Both the position numbers and the translations under genes were made by a program. This document shows positions 55,932 through 64,000 of a DNA stretch of 64,000 bases, piece by piece. The notes under the pieces were generated by a model that made no database searches, was not told the DNA's origin, and saw nothing but the letters and a program-made list of their open reading frames with translations. Location: positions 124,001-188,000 of the forward strand of contig NZ_JACIHE010000004.1 of the NCBI RefSeq assembly GCF_014198245.1, given 5' to 3'. Position 1 is the first letter of the stretch; each line of letters starts with the position of its first letter. Source of the stretch: Bradyrhizobium sp. cir1. GTDB taxonomy: Bacteria; Pseudomonadota; Alphaproteobacteria; Rhizobiales; Xanthobacteraceae.

Positions 55932-56852
55932 TCAATCGCCGGGAATTTTCGGAATCCGCAATATCCAATTGACGAACGCCTTCACCCGGGCGTCATTTGC
56001 CATGGCCGGGGCCCAGCGGACGATTTGGGCCTTGCTTGATGGCAAGTCCCACGACGGCGGAAGCACGCGCAGCAGCCTGCCGTCCCTGAGCGCATCCTGG
56101 ACCAGCAGCGAGCGCGCGAGCACGATCCCGTTGCCCGCGAGGGCCGCGGCTATGGCGGTGGCTATCGTCGCAAACCGTATCTCCGCAGGCGGCGGACGGC
56201 CGAGGCCCAACCGTTCGAACCAGGTCGTCCATGACCACTCGGCTCCGCTGTCTTCGCCGGCTCGGCCCTTGTGCAGGAGCGGCAATGATCTCAGTCGCGT
56301 CACGTCGGTCAGTGGCCTCCGACCCGGCAGCAGGCGCGGGTGACAGACAGGATACACTTGCTCACGGAATAGCAGGCGCTGCGTAGACGTTGGCCTCAAG
56401 CCGGCCGCCGGCTGCCACAGCACCTTTACATCGAGATCGGCCGACCTCGCGTGTCCATCGCCCTGGATAATGACCAATTCGACCGGTATGCCGGGACAGG
56501 CTTCCGCAAACTCGGGCAAGCGGCGCACGAGCCAGTAATCCGCGAGCGCTGCGCCGACGCCTACTTTCAAGGCCGGAGGTGGCGCGGCGGCGCGGCACAG
56601 CGCGCGGAAATCGGCCATCCTGTCGAGCAAACCCGCCAACTCATTCGACAGGGCTATGCCGGCGGGCGTGGCGCTCAAGCCGCCCGGCTGCCGAACGAGC
56701 AGGGGCATGCCGACGAAATCCTCGAGCTTGCGGAGGCGATGGCTGACCGCGCTCTGCGTGAGCCCGAGCTCTACCGAGGCACGGGTGACACTCGCATGTC
56801 GCAGCGCGGCCTCGAATGCAATCAGGCCATCGAACGGGGGAAATGAGCGCAT
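55932..56852 (-). CDS. LysR-family transcriptional regulator (GcvA-like)
   Basis: A 306-aa LTTR. The winged helix is FDGLIAFEAALRHASVTRASVELGLTQSAVSHRLRKLEDFVGMPLLVRQ; the effector domain follows (LKVGVGAALADYWLVRRLPEFAEACPGIPVELV). The ATG at 56852 is chosen; upstream in-frame ATGs exist. It is divergent from an MFS exporter with a 104-bp gap, so it probably controls that gene and itself. Confidence 0.9.
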   Translation of the reverse strand: MRSFPPFDGLIAFEAALRHASVTRASVELGLTQSAVSHRLRKLEDFVGMPLLVRQPGGLSATPAGIALSNELAGLLDRMADFRALCRAAAPPPALKVGVGAALADYWLVRRLPEFAEACPGIPVELVIIQGDGHARSADLDVKVLWQPAAGLRPTSTQRLLFREQVYPVCHPRLLPGRRPLTDVTRLRSLPLLHKGRAGEDSGAEWSWTTWFERLGLGRPPPAEIRFATIATAIAAALAGNGIVLARSLLVQDALRDGRLLRVLPPSWDLPSSKAQIVRWAPAMANDARVKAFVNWILRIPKIPGD

Positions 56853-56956
56853 TGCATTACTATGAATTATTTTCATGGCAATGTGAACACGTCGCATTGG
56901 CGCGGAACGCCCGCGCGCGTGCATATCGGACAGACGCCTTCCCCGATGGGAAAACG

Positions 56957-58345
56957 ATGGCCGAATCCGACCTCCATAAGCAGCCACAGCGCCGTTGGCG
57001 CGACCTGTTGCCAGCCTCGGCGCTCGGCATGGCGGCTTTTTTGACGCAATTCGACGTGACCGGGGTTGTCGTCGCGATGCCGGCCATGGCGGCTGAACTC
57101 GGCTTTGGCGCTGCCGCCTACGCATGGGTCATGGACGCCTATAGCCTGGCTTTCACCGGCGGACTGCTCGCCGCCGGCGCGCTGGCCGACAGGTATGGAC
57201 GACGACGAGCCCTGCTTGGCGGCAACATCGTGTTCCTGGCCGGCTCGATCGCTTGCGGTGTTGCGACGGGAGGTCCGGAGCTATGGGCGGCCCGCGCAGT
57301 CCAGGGCCTTGGTGCGGCGTTCGTCGTGACCGGCGGCATTGCGCTGCTCGCGAGCACCTATGCCCGGCCTGACGAGCGTGCCCGCGCATTTGCGATCATG
57401 GGTGTGATCTCGGGCGTTGCCATGGCGCTGGGGCCGACGCTCGGCGGGCTGGTGTCGAGCTGGATCGGGTGGCGCTGGATATTCCTGGCCAACATCCCGC
57501 TTTGCTTGCTCGTCATTCTCGCCGTTCCGAGGTTGGTCGCAGAGTCGCGCGATCCCGCCGGCCGTCCGCTGGATTGGAGCGGCGTAGTTCTTCTCACGCT
57601 CGCTCTTGGTATTGCGATCGAGAGCCTGCTGATGGGGCGTGCGGCACCGGTCCGGATCGCGCTTGGTCTCGGAGGCAGTGTGTGCCTGTTCGTCATCTTC
57701 GGGATCCAGCAGCGGCGCCGGCCCGCGCCGATTTTCGACCCGGCTGTGTTTGGTCGGCCGGTCATGGCCGGCATTTCGTTGGTGCTGGTCGCCGTATCCA
57801 TCGGATACTGGGCTGTCCTCGTCTACCTGCCGCCGTTCCTGAGTGCAGCGTTCGGCTGGACAGGCTCGTCGGTTGGCGTCGCATTGCTCTCCGCGACATT
57901 GCCGATGCTCGTGCTGCCGCCCTATGGTGCCCGCCTGGCGAAACGCTGGGGCTGGCGCGGGCTGTTCGCGACGGCGATGCTGGTGCTGCTGGCAGGCAAT
58001 CTCGTTCTGGTGCTGGCGGCGAGCGGTTGGCTCCCGAACATGGACGTCATTCTTGCTGCGGCGGCGATCGGCATGCTGCTGATCGGCCTAGGCGCAGTGC
58101 TTGCGCATCCGCAATTATCTGGCGCCATCGTCGCGTTGGTGCCTCCGGCGCAGACAGGCATGGCTTCGGCGGTCACTGTGGTCATGCGTCAGGCTGGATT
58201 TGCACTGGGTATCGCGGCGCTCGGCGCAACGATACCGGACCAAGGAATGGCCACCGGCTACGTGTGGCCCTGGCTTCTTGCCGCGTCTGGATCGGCAGGC
58301 GGCCTCATCGCGGCTTCGCTGTTGTTGCCGGAGCACCAGCCGTAG
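56957..58345 (+). CDS. MFS transporter, DHA2 (14-span) drug efflux type
   Basis: A 462-aa multi-span protein. TQFDVTGVVVAMPAMAAELGFGAAAYAWVMDAYSLAFTGGLLAAGALADRYGRRRALLGG carries the DHA motifs (motif A ADRYGRRR); motif C-like GVISGVAMALGPTLGGLVSSWIGWRWIF follows. Likely a proton-driven efflux pump; substrate unknown. Earlier in-frame starts would extend over the intergenic region, so ATG 56957 is taken. It is convergent with the monooxygenase-esterase gene (19-bp gap). Confidence 0.9.
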   Translation: MAESDLHKQPQRRWRDLLPASALGMAAFLTQFDVTGVVVAMPAMAAELGFGAAAYAWVMDAYSLAFTGGLLAAGALADRYGRRRALLGGNIVFLAGSIACGVATGGPELWAARAVQGLGAAFVVTGGIALLASTYARPDERARAFAIMGVISGVAMALGPTLGGLVSSWIGWRWIFLANIPLCLLVILAVPRLVAESRDPAGRPLDWSGVVLLTLALGIAIESLLMGRAAPVRIALGLGGSVCLFVIFGIQQRRRPAPIFDPAVFGRPVMAGISLVLVAVSIGYWAVLVYLPPFLSAAFGWTGSSVGVALLSATLPMLVLPPYGARLAKRWGWRGLFATAMLVLLAGNLVLVLAASGWLPNMDVILAAAAIGMLLIGLGAVLAHPQLSGAIVALVPPAQTGMASAVTVVMRQAGFALGIAALGATIPDQGMATGYVWPWLLAASGSAGGLIAASLLLPEHQP

Positions 58346-58364
58346 CCCGCCGATCCGTTGCAGC

Positions 58365-61055
58365 TCAGCTCGCGGCCGCCGCGATCCTGTGTCCCGGGCT
58401 GGTATCACCTTGGCTGCGCTCGTCACTGTGACTGACCTCCGGCGGAAGCCCGGCAAAGCGCCGCAGGGCTTCGGCCATCTGCACCCGGCCCGGCGCGCCT
58501 GTGATCACCACGTCCACCATCGTGAAGGACGAGTGGAAATGGCCGCGCGCCCTGAACTGCTCGACCGGGACGCCCGCGGCTGCCATCGCCTCGGCATAGG
58601 CGATGCCCTCGTCACGCAGCGGATCGAACTCGCAGGTGACGACGAAGGCCGGCGGCAGCCTTTCGACCTTGCCGCGCAGCGGCGAGACGCGCGGATCGGT
58701 GCGGTCGGCCGGCGAGCAATAGAGGTCCCAGAACCAGTACATCAGGGAGCGCGTCAGGAAATAGGCGGTCGCATTGTCGTTGTAGGAGGGACGATCGAAG
58801 CTGCAGTCGGTGACCGGACAGATCAGAAGCTGGCCCGCAATCTCGGGCCCGCCGCGATCACGCGCGAGCTGGCAGGTGACGGCGGCGATGTTGCCTCCGG
58901 CGCTCCAGCCGGCGACCAGCACCGGCCCCGGTCGGCCGCCGAGCTCGGCGGCGTGCTCGGCGATCCAGCGCGTGGCCGCATAGCCGTCTTCAGCCGCAGC
59001 CGGGAAGCGATGCTCCGGCGCGTGGCGATAGCCGACGCTGACGAACATCATGCCCGTCCTGCGCACCATGTCGCGGCAGAACGGCTCGTCCGACTGCTCG
59101 TCGCCGAGCACCCAGCCGCCGCCGTGGAAGTAAACCACGACCGGATGCGGTCCTGCTGTTGCGGGCTTGAAGACACGATAGGGCAGCGGACCGTCGGCAC
59201 CGGGCAGGGTGCCGTCGACGATGTCGCCGATCGGCCGTCCGGCGGGACGGCTCTTGTTGAACTCGTTGACGAAGGCGCGTGCGCCTTCTGCGCCCATCGA
59301 CTCGATCGGCGGCAGGTTGAGCGTTGCCAGCAGGTTCAGCACCAGCCGCACGTCGGGCTGCAGGCGCACCACCTCGCCGTCATTGCATTGCGCGGCGCCA
59401 TCAGGGCCGGTGAGCCTGAAGCCGAGCATGCCGCGGCTGACCACCTCGTCGCAGATGCTGCGATAGGGGCCGACGCCCCCGGTATAGGGCATCAGGCCCT
59501 GCACCTTGCCGGGCACATTGGCGCCCGTGTACCAGGTGTTGGCGAGCCGGTGCAGCGTCAGCATCGAGCAGTCCGCCATGTGCCGGCCCCAGGCGGCCTG
59601 TGCCGTCTCGGTCGGCTCCATCGTGGTGAAGCCGGCGTCGCGCAATGCGGCAAGGCGATCGACGACCCAGTCGACATGCTGCTCGATCGACACCGCCATG
59701 TTCGACAGCACCGACGGGCTGCCGGGGCCGGTGATCATGAAGAAGTTCGGAAAGCCTTCCACCGTGAGCCCGAGATAGGTCTGCGGCCCCTGCGCCCAGA
59801 CGTCGGTGAGCGACTTGCCGCCGCGTCCGGTGATCGGATGCACGGCGCGGATCGCGCCGGTCATGGCGTCGAAGCCGGTCGCGAACACGATGACGTCGAG
59901 GTCGAAGCTGCGGCCGTTGGTGGAGATGCCGCTCGCCGTGATCGCCTTGATCGGCTCCTGGCGCAGATTGACCAGCGTGACGTTTGGCCGGTTGTAGGTC
60001 GCGTAATAATTGGTGTCGAGACACGGCCGCTTGGCGCCGAAGGGATGATCATGCGGCGTGAGTGCCGCGGCGGTCTCGGGATCCCTGACGGCGGCGCGGA
60101 TCTTCTCGCGGATCAGGTCCTGGACGATCTTGTTGCCGTCGACGTCGACGGCCTGGTCGGCCCAGAGCTGCGTCAGGATGTGGACGAGGTCGCCGGCCGC
60201 CCAGGCGCGTTCGAACCGCTCACGACGCTCGGCATCGCTCAATTGCCAGCTCACGACCGTCTGCTGCGGATAGGGCACGCCAGCCATCGACTGGCGCGCC
60301 TGCTCGCGATAGGCCGCGCGGTCGCCTTGCAGCAGGCTCATGCGGTCGGAGGGAGCGGGGCCGTTATGTGCCGGCAATGCAAAATTCGGCGTGCGCTGGA
60401 ACACGGTCAGATGCGCGGCCTGCTCGGCGATCAGCGGGATCGACTGGATCGCCGACGAGCCCGTGCCGATCACCGCGACGCGCTTGCCCGCGAGATTGAC
60501 GCCGTCATGCGGCCAGCGCCCGGTGAAATAGACCTCGCCCTTGAAATCCTTGACGCCGTCGATCTCCGGCGGCTTCGGCGCGGAGAGACAGCCGGTGGCC
60601 ATGATGTAGTGGCGGCAGGAGACCGGCGCGCCATTGTCGGTGGTGAGCTGCCAGCGCTCGGCAGCCTCGTCCCACCTGGCTTCGGTGACCTTGGTCCTGA
60701 AGCGGATGTCGCGGCGGAGATCATAGCGGTCGGCGACGAAGCCGAGGTAGCGCAGGATCTCGGGCTGGGTCGCGTATTTCTCCGACCAGGTCCAGGCCGC
60801 CTCGAGGTCGGGATCGAAGGTGTAGCTGTAGTCGATGGTCTGGATGTCGCAGCGCGCGCCGGGATAGCGGTTCCAGTACCAGGTTCCTCCGACATCGCCG
60901 GCCTCTTCGAGGGCGATGGTCGTGAACCCGGCCTTGCGCAGGCGATGGAGAAGATAGAGGCCGGCAAATCCGGCGCCGACCACGGCGACGTCGACCTGCT
61001 CTGTTGTTCCACTCGCCGCTTTGGACTCACGCGCAGCAACCATTGCTTCTGGCAT
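58365..61055 (-). CDS. Baeyer-Villiger-type FAD monooxygenase fused to HSL-family esterase
   Basis: An 896-aa bifunctional enzyme. Residues about 20-590: FAD Rossmann motif VVGAGFAGLYLLHRL, GGTWYWNRYPGARCD, the second Rossmann motif VIGTGSSAIQSIP (195-207) and ATGFDAMTG. The BVMO fingerprint FxGxxxHxxxWP appears as FKGEVYFTGRWP (171-182) with Phe177 for His. Residues about 610-875: an HSL-type alpha/beta hydrolase with HGGGW (644-648), GWSAG (nucleophile Ser718), DPLRDEG (Asp811) and GHFHSSF (His839/841). Inference: a ketone is converted to an ester and then hydrolysed on one polypeptide. No ketone-generating neighbour is obvious. Confidence 0.92.
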   Translation of the reverse strand: MPEAMVAARESKAASGTTEQVDVAVVGAGFAGLYLLHRLRKAGFTTIALEEAGDVGGTWYWNRYPGARCDIQTIDYSYTFDPDLEAAWTWSEKYATQPEILRYLGFVADRYDLRRDIRFRTKVTEARWDEAAERWQLTTDNGAPVSCRHYIMATGCLSAPKPPEIDGVKDFKGEVYFTGRWPHDGVNLAGKRVAVIGTGSSAIQSIPLIAEQAAHLTVFQRTPNFALPAHNGPAPSDRMSLLQGDRAAYREQARQSMAGVPYPQQTVVSWQLSDAERRERFERAWAAGDLVHILTQLWADQAVDVDGNKIVQDLIREKIRAAVRDPETAAALTPHDHPFGAKRPCLDTNYYATYNRPNVTLVNLRQEPIKAITASGISTNGRSFDLDVIVFATGFDAMTGAIRAVHPITGRGGKSLTDVWAQGPQTYLGLTVEGFPNFFMITGPGSPSVLSNMAVSIEQHVDWVVDRLAALRDAGFTTMEPTETAQAAWGRHMADCSMLTLHRLANTWYTGANVPGKVQGLMPYTGGVGPYRSICDEVVSRGMLGFRLTGPDGAAQCNDGEVVRLQPDVRLVLNLLATLNLPPIESMGAEGARAFVNEFNKSRPAGRPIGDIVDGTLPGADGPLPYRVFKPATAGPHPVVVYFHGGGWVLGDEQSDEPFCRDMVRRTGMMFVSVGYRHAPEHRFPAAAEDGYAATRWIAEHAAELGGRPGPVLVAGWSAGGNIAAVTCQLARDRGGPEIAGQLLICPVTDCSFDRPSYNDNATAYFLTRSLMYWFWDLYCSPADRTDPRVSPLRGKVERLPPAFVVTCEFDPLRDEGIAYAEAMAAAGVPVEQFRARGHFHSSFTMVDVVITGAPGRVQMAEALRRFAGLPPEVSHSDERSQGDTSPGHRIAAAAS

Positions 61056-61285
61056 GGCATTTCCTCCCGTGCGTTTTGTTTTGCCGGCAGGCTAGTCCTG
61101 CAGGCTCGGCTTGTCATCAGAACAAGTGCAATCCCCGGTAGTCGTTTGCCGCGTCATTCTGGCGGCGCGAACGTTGCTCCATTGCACGCATCGCGATGCA
61201 CAATGGCCGTGATTACCCGGTCTAATCATGGCTGATCCCTCTGTGTATGCTTGCGGTTACAAGCCACGCGTGCCGGCCGGGCGTC

Positions 61286-61495
61286 ATGACAGAGTTGAGT
61301 GAGCGAACCAGAGCCAACATGGACGTCGTCCTGGAGCAGACGTGCCGCCAACTGCCCCATGGCGGCGATCATGACAGCCGCAGGTTCATTGCCGAGCGCC
61401 TGATCGAGGCGGCACAGTCGGGACACTCCACGCTCGGTGAGCTCGGCATCATCGCCCGCCGCGCGCTCGCGGAGATTCTGGCCAAGGGCGGTTAG
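61286..61495 (+). CDS. Small conserved-looking hypothetical protein
   Basis: A 69-aa helical protein (MTELSERTRANMDVVLEQ, RRFIAERLIEAAQSGHSTLGELGIIARRALAEILA). Normal codon use and a plausible start at 61286 after an upstream non-coding stretch. No family recognised; it could be a small regulatory or stress protein. Confidence 0.65.
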   Translation: MTELSERTRANMDVVLEQTCRQLPHGGDHDSRRFIAERLIEAAQSGHSTLGELGIIARRALAEILAKGG

Positions 61496-61544
61496 CTGCT
61501 GTTGCCATCGAGCTGAGCGTTTAGCCGCGGCGAAGGTGCGCTCC

Positions 61545-61676
61545 CTCGCCCCGTTCTTACGGGGAGAGGGTTGGGGTGAGGGGCTTCTCTCCGCACGTGC
61601 GGATGGACCTGTACCCCCTCACCCGGATTGCATCTTCGATGCAATCCGACCTCTCCCCCGCAAGCGGGGAGAGGTA
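61545..61676. repeat. Intergenic repeat block, inverted copy of the 47.7-kb block
   Basis: CCCTCGCCCCGTTCTTACGGGGAGAGGG followed by TTGGGGTGAGGGG (61545-61583), and CACCCGGATTGCATCTTCGATGCAATCCGACCTCTCCCCCGC with complementary GCGGGGAGAGGT (to 61676). The pieces match those at 47731-47945 in reverse orientation. Confidence 0.65.
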
Positions 61677-61749
61677 AGACGCGGCTTGCCTCGCCGGCGC
61701 TCGCGGACATAACTTTGCAGGAAACCTTCGCGCATCGAGATTCCCCAAG

Positions 61750-63213
61750 ATGCGGTCCCTGCTCGCGCTCGTTACGGCTTCCGCATTCCTTTACCTTGCC
61801 GGCCTGGCCGTGGCCCAGCCGGTCGGACAGTTTCCGTTTGCGCTGACGCGCGAAGGTCAGATGCTCGGCGGCGTCGAGGGCGAGGTGGCCTTCTTCAAGG
61901 GACTGGCTTATGCGACCCCGCCGGTCGGGCTGTTGCGCTGGCGTCCGCCGGAGGTCACGCCTGAAAGCTCGGAGATGCGCACGGCCTATGAGTACGGTGC
62001 GCCGTGCCTTCAACCGTCGCTGTCCGGTGCGCGCGAGGATTGCCTCACGCTCAACGTGTTTCGCCCGTTCGGCGTCGACGGCCCGCTGCCGGTGATGGTG
62101 TTCATCCATGGTGGCGCCTTTGTCAGCGGCACCGTGAACGATCCGCTGTTCGACGGCGCCAGGCTGGCGCAAGCCGGCCTCATCGTGGTCACCGTGAATT
62201 ATCGTCTCGGCGTGTTTGGCTGGCTCAGCCATCCCACGCTGTCGGAAGGCGGCTCCGGAAATTACGGTCTGATGGACCAGGTCGCGGCGCTGCGTTGGGT
62301 GCACGACAATGTCGCGGCGTTCGGCGGCGATCCCGGCAACGTCACGCTGTTCGGCAGTGGCGCGGGTGCGACGTCGATCGCGTTGCTGATGCTGTGCGGC
62401 GAGAAGCGCGAGCTGTTTCAGAAAGCCATCCTGCAATCGCTGCCCGGCCGCGTGCGCCTGCGCTCCCGGCAGGAGGCGGAGGCCTTCGGTCTGCAATTCG
62501 TCGCGACGCTCGGGCAGGATGGCACCGACCCGCGCGCCATCGCGCCGGCGCGGCTGCTCGCCGCCGAAAGCAAGCTGCTCGCAAAATCTCCTCACGGCTT
62601 CGCGCCCGCGATCGATGGAAGCCTCGTGACGGAGGACATTGCCGCAGGCTTTGCGGCCGGGCATGAAGGGCGGATTCCCGTGATCATCGGCTCCAACGAT
62701 GACGAAACGGGTTTCGACAGCGAGCCCGAGATCGCAGAGGCGCTTGCATCGTCAGGCGCGACACCCGAACAGCTGCGCAAGCTCTATCCCGACCTCGCCA
62801 GGCCTTCGGATCTTGCCGCACGGGTCTACACCGACAAGCTCTTCTCCGAGCCGGTGAGGCTGCTTGCGCGCCTGCATGCCGCGACCGGCGCGCCAACCTA
62901 TCGCTATCGCTTCGCCTATGTGCCGGAGGCCCGGCGCGCCAATCCCGAGGGCGGTCACGGACGCGAGTTGCAATTCATCTTCGGCGCGGAAGGCGTCCCC
63001 GGTGCCGGCATCCTGTCGCGGCGCGATCGCGAGATCGCAAGCCGCATGCGCACCTACTGGATCAACTTCGCCAGGAGCGGCGATCCCAACGGTCCTGACC
63101 TGCCGCGCTGGGACGCGGCCGCAGACCGCGACCGCCTGCTGCTGATCGCGAACGATCGCATCGCGAGCGGCGACGATCCCCTCGCGGAGCGTCTCGACCG
63201 GCTCGCGCGCTAG
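61750..63213 (+). CDS. Carboxylesterase type B-fold protein lacking the catalytic serine
   Basis: A 487-aa exported protein (signal peptide ending near AVAQ) of the carboxylesterase/cholinesterase family: FFKGLAYATPPVGLLRWRPP, EDCLTLNVFRP, MVFIHGGAFVSGT, VTVNYRLGVFGWLS, NYGLMDQVAALRWVHDNVAAFGGDPGNVTLFG. At the nucleophile elbow, where GESAG is expected, the sequence is G-S-G-A-G (residues 202-206), with codon 204 GGC. The other triad positions look intact (Glu319 in GSNDDETGF, His403 in GGHGRELQF). It is probably catalytically dead or uses another residue. Confidence 0.85.
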   Translation: MRSLLALVTASAFLYLAGLAVAQPVGQFPFALTREGQMLGGVEGEVAFFKGLAYATPPVGLLRWRPPEVTPESSEMRTAYEYGAPCLQPSLSGAREDCLTLNVFRPFGVDGPLPVMVFIHGGAFVSGTVNDPLFDGARLAQAGLIVVTVNYRLGVFGWLSHPTLSEGGSGNYGLMDQVAALRWVHDNVAAFGGDPGNVTLFGSGAGATSIALLMLCGEKRELFQKAILQSLPGRVRLRSRQEAEAFGLQFVATLGQDGTDPRAIAPARLLAAESKLLAKSPHGFAPAIDGSLVTEDIAAGFAAGHEGRIPVIIGSNDDETGFDSEPEIAEALASSGATPEQLRKLYPDLARPSDLAARVYTDKLFSEPVRLLARLHAATGAPTYRYRFAYVPEARRANPEGGHGRELQFIFGAEGVPGAGILSRRDREIASRMRTYWINFARSGDPNGPDLPRWDAAADRDRLLLIANDRIASGDDPLAERLDRLAR

Positions 63214-63233
63214 CGCGACATAATGAGTTGGAC

Positions 63234-63413
63234 TTAGGCCGCGAGTTCGACGCGCGGCGCCGGGCTCAGCCGGTCTTCCTCGAGATAGTCCATCGCGCCG
63301 TCCTTCTCGACGGCATAGAACTGCTGGCCTTCCCGCGACTTGAAGGCGGCGCGAACGACGCCGCGGCGGCCCTTGTCACTGTTGACGACGTCCCCCAGCG
63401 CAAACTTCCTCAT
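63234..63413 (-). CDS. Small hypothetical protein (SH3-like or DUF-type)
   Basis: A 59-aa protein, MRKFALGDVVNSDKGRRGVV, FKSREGQQFYAVEKDG and DYLEEDRLSPAP. The pattern of short strands with a GDxV-x5-GxVR start suggests a small SH3-like barrel. GAGG in GAGGACGTGAG precedes the ATG at 63413. Function unknown. Confidence 0.65.
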   Translation of the reverse strand: MRKFALGDVVNSDKGRRGVVRAAFKSREGQQFYAVEKDGAMDYLEEDRLSPAPRVELAA

Positions 63414-63571
63414 CTCACGTCCTCGTCTTCTGGCCGACTCCTTCGGCCACGGCGGGGATTTTGGAAGGCAAATCGTTAACGACTTGCTAACCATACAGGT
63501 TTGCCTATGCTCGCCGCCGGTCGCCTGCGGCCGCTACGCGCGTATGTTGTCCTTGAGTCGAGCCTTTACCC

Positions 63572-64000
63572 ATGACGCGATTTCCGACCCTCTTCCTGTC
63601 CCATGGCGGCGGCCCCTGGCCCTTCATGGAGGACCGGCGGGTGCAATATGCAAAGACGGCCGAGGAGTTCGGCCGCCTGCCGCAGCTTCTCCCCGAACGA
63701 CCGAAGGCCGTGCTCGTCATCACCGGGCATTGGGAGGCCGACGCCTTCACCGTGTCGACCTCGGCGCATCCGCCGATGGTGTACGACTATTACGGTTTCC
63801 CCGAGCATACCTATCACCTCAAATATCCCGCACCGGGCAAGCCGGAGCTTGCAGCCAGGGTGAAGGCGCTGCTCAAGCACGCGGGCCTCGATTGCCGCGA
63901 AGATCCCAACCAGGGTTTTGACCACGGCACTTTCGTCCCGCTCGGCCTGATGTATCCGAACGCCGACATGCCGATCGTGCTGCTGTCGCTGAAGTCGAGC
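63572..64000 (+). CDS. DODA-type extradiol aromatic ring-opening dioxygenase family protein (truncated by window end)
   Basis: The first 143 codons of a class III extradiol dioxygenase-like enzyme. The metal-site residues are visible: His in LFLSHGGGPWPF, His in LVITGHWEADAF, and His/Asp in NQGFDHGTFVPLGLMYP. The pattern is that of the YgiD/4,5-DOPA dioxygenase group. The C-terminal half, with the final metal or base residue, is outside the window. Confidence 0.85.
   Translation, partial: MTRFPTLFLSHGGGPWPFMEDRRVQYAKTAEEFGRLPQLLPERPKAVLVITGHWEADAFTVSTSAHPPMVYDYYGFPEHTYHLKYPAPGKPELAARVKALLKHAGLDCREDPNQGFDHGTFVPLGLMYPNADMPIVLLSLKSS

Noticed and set aside
58101..61235. 1044-codon plus-strand open frame opposite the monooxygenase-esterase gene
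   Set aside because: Its product is rich in Asp, Arg, Ala and His with no domain pattern, typical of antisense frames in GC-rich genes; the minus-strand frame carries clear catalytic motifs.

Overview
The window is a gene-dense, GC-rich alphaproteobacterial chromosome segment, most likely from Bradyrhizobium or a close relative. Three things point that way: a circularly permuted two-piece tmRNA gene whose tag reads ANDNFAPVAQAA, many short palindromic intergenic elements of the CGTCATTCCGGGG / GTGCGCAATTGCGCAC type, and a gene repertoire rich in ABC and TTT uptake systems. I see no transposase, integrase, phage gene, rRNA, tRNA or CRISPR array. It reads as core and lightly accessory chromosome rather than an island.

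Layout. 1-3.9 kb (minus strand): ferrous iron uptake (feoB partial, feoA), a ribbon-helix-helix protein with a small DUF4169 partner, fumarase C and an SspB-family protein; ssrA lies directly upstream of sspB. 4.5-7.8 kb: a decayed two-gene chromate transporter, then the membrane subunits of a TTT carrier (tctB, tctA). 8-9.8 kb: thyA, a GNAT acetyltransferase and folA. 10-14 kb: hflK, hflC, a DUF2065 protein and a DegP-type protease (membrane protein quality control). 14.2-16.1 kb: serB and miaA. 16.2-23.3 kb: branched-chain amino acid synthesis (ilvI, a threonine-dehydratase-like gene, ilvN, ilvC) mixed with a methyltransferase and two exporters. It opens with a strong promoter, a leader peptide rich in Ile/Leu/Val codons and an intrinsic terminator, the layout of a transcription attenuator. 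23.8-27.9 kb: an SDR enzyme, a TetR regulator divergent from a ferric-reductase-like membrane protein with paired operators between them, and a membrane sulfatase-family phosphotransferase. 28-41.4 kb: three transporter loci (an osmoprotectant ABC system with a fused permease-binding protein, a NitT/TauT-type ABC system, and a complete branched-chain/amide ABC operon that runs into ppk2 and a patatin-like lipase). 42-47.7 kb: an MscS-family channel, a Bug-type solute receptor and NAD-malic enzyme. 48.1-53.9 kb: a BlaI repressor and M56 metallopeptidase pair followed by a DUF1800/DUF1501 pair. 54-55.8 kb: an RlpA-like lipoprotein and small uncharacterised genes. 55.9-61.1 kb: LysR, an MFS exporter and a large Baeyer-Villiger monooxygenase fused to an esterase. 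61.3-64 kb: small proteins, a carboxylesterase-fold protein without its catalytic serine, and the start of a DODA-type dioxygenase.

The strongest leads are: (1) a composite operator upstream of blaI that recurs with the same spacing upstream of the DUF1800/DUF1501 genes, suggesting that one M56/BlaI sensory pathway with a non-penicillin-binding sensor domain controls an exported system of unknown function; (2) the ilv attenuator; (3) the monooxygenase-esterase fusion; (4) the serine-less carboxylesterase homologue. Everything here comes from reading the sequence; no database search was run.
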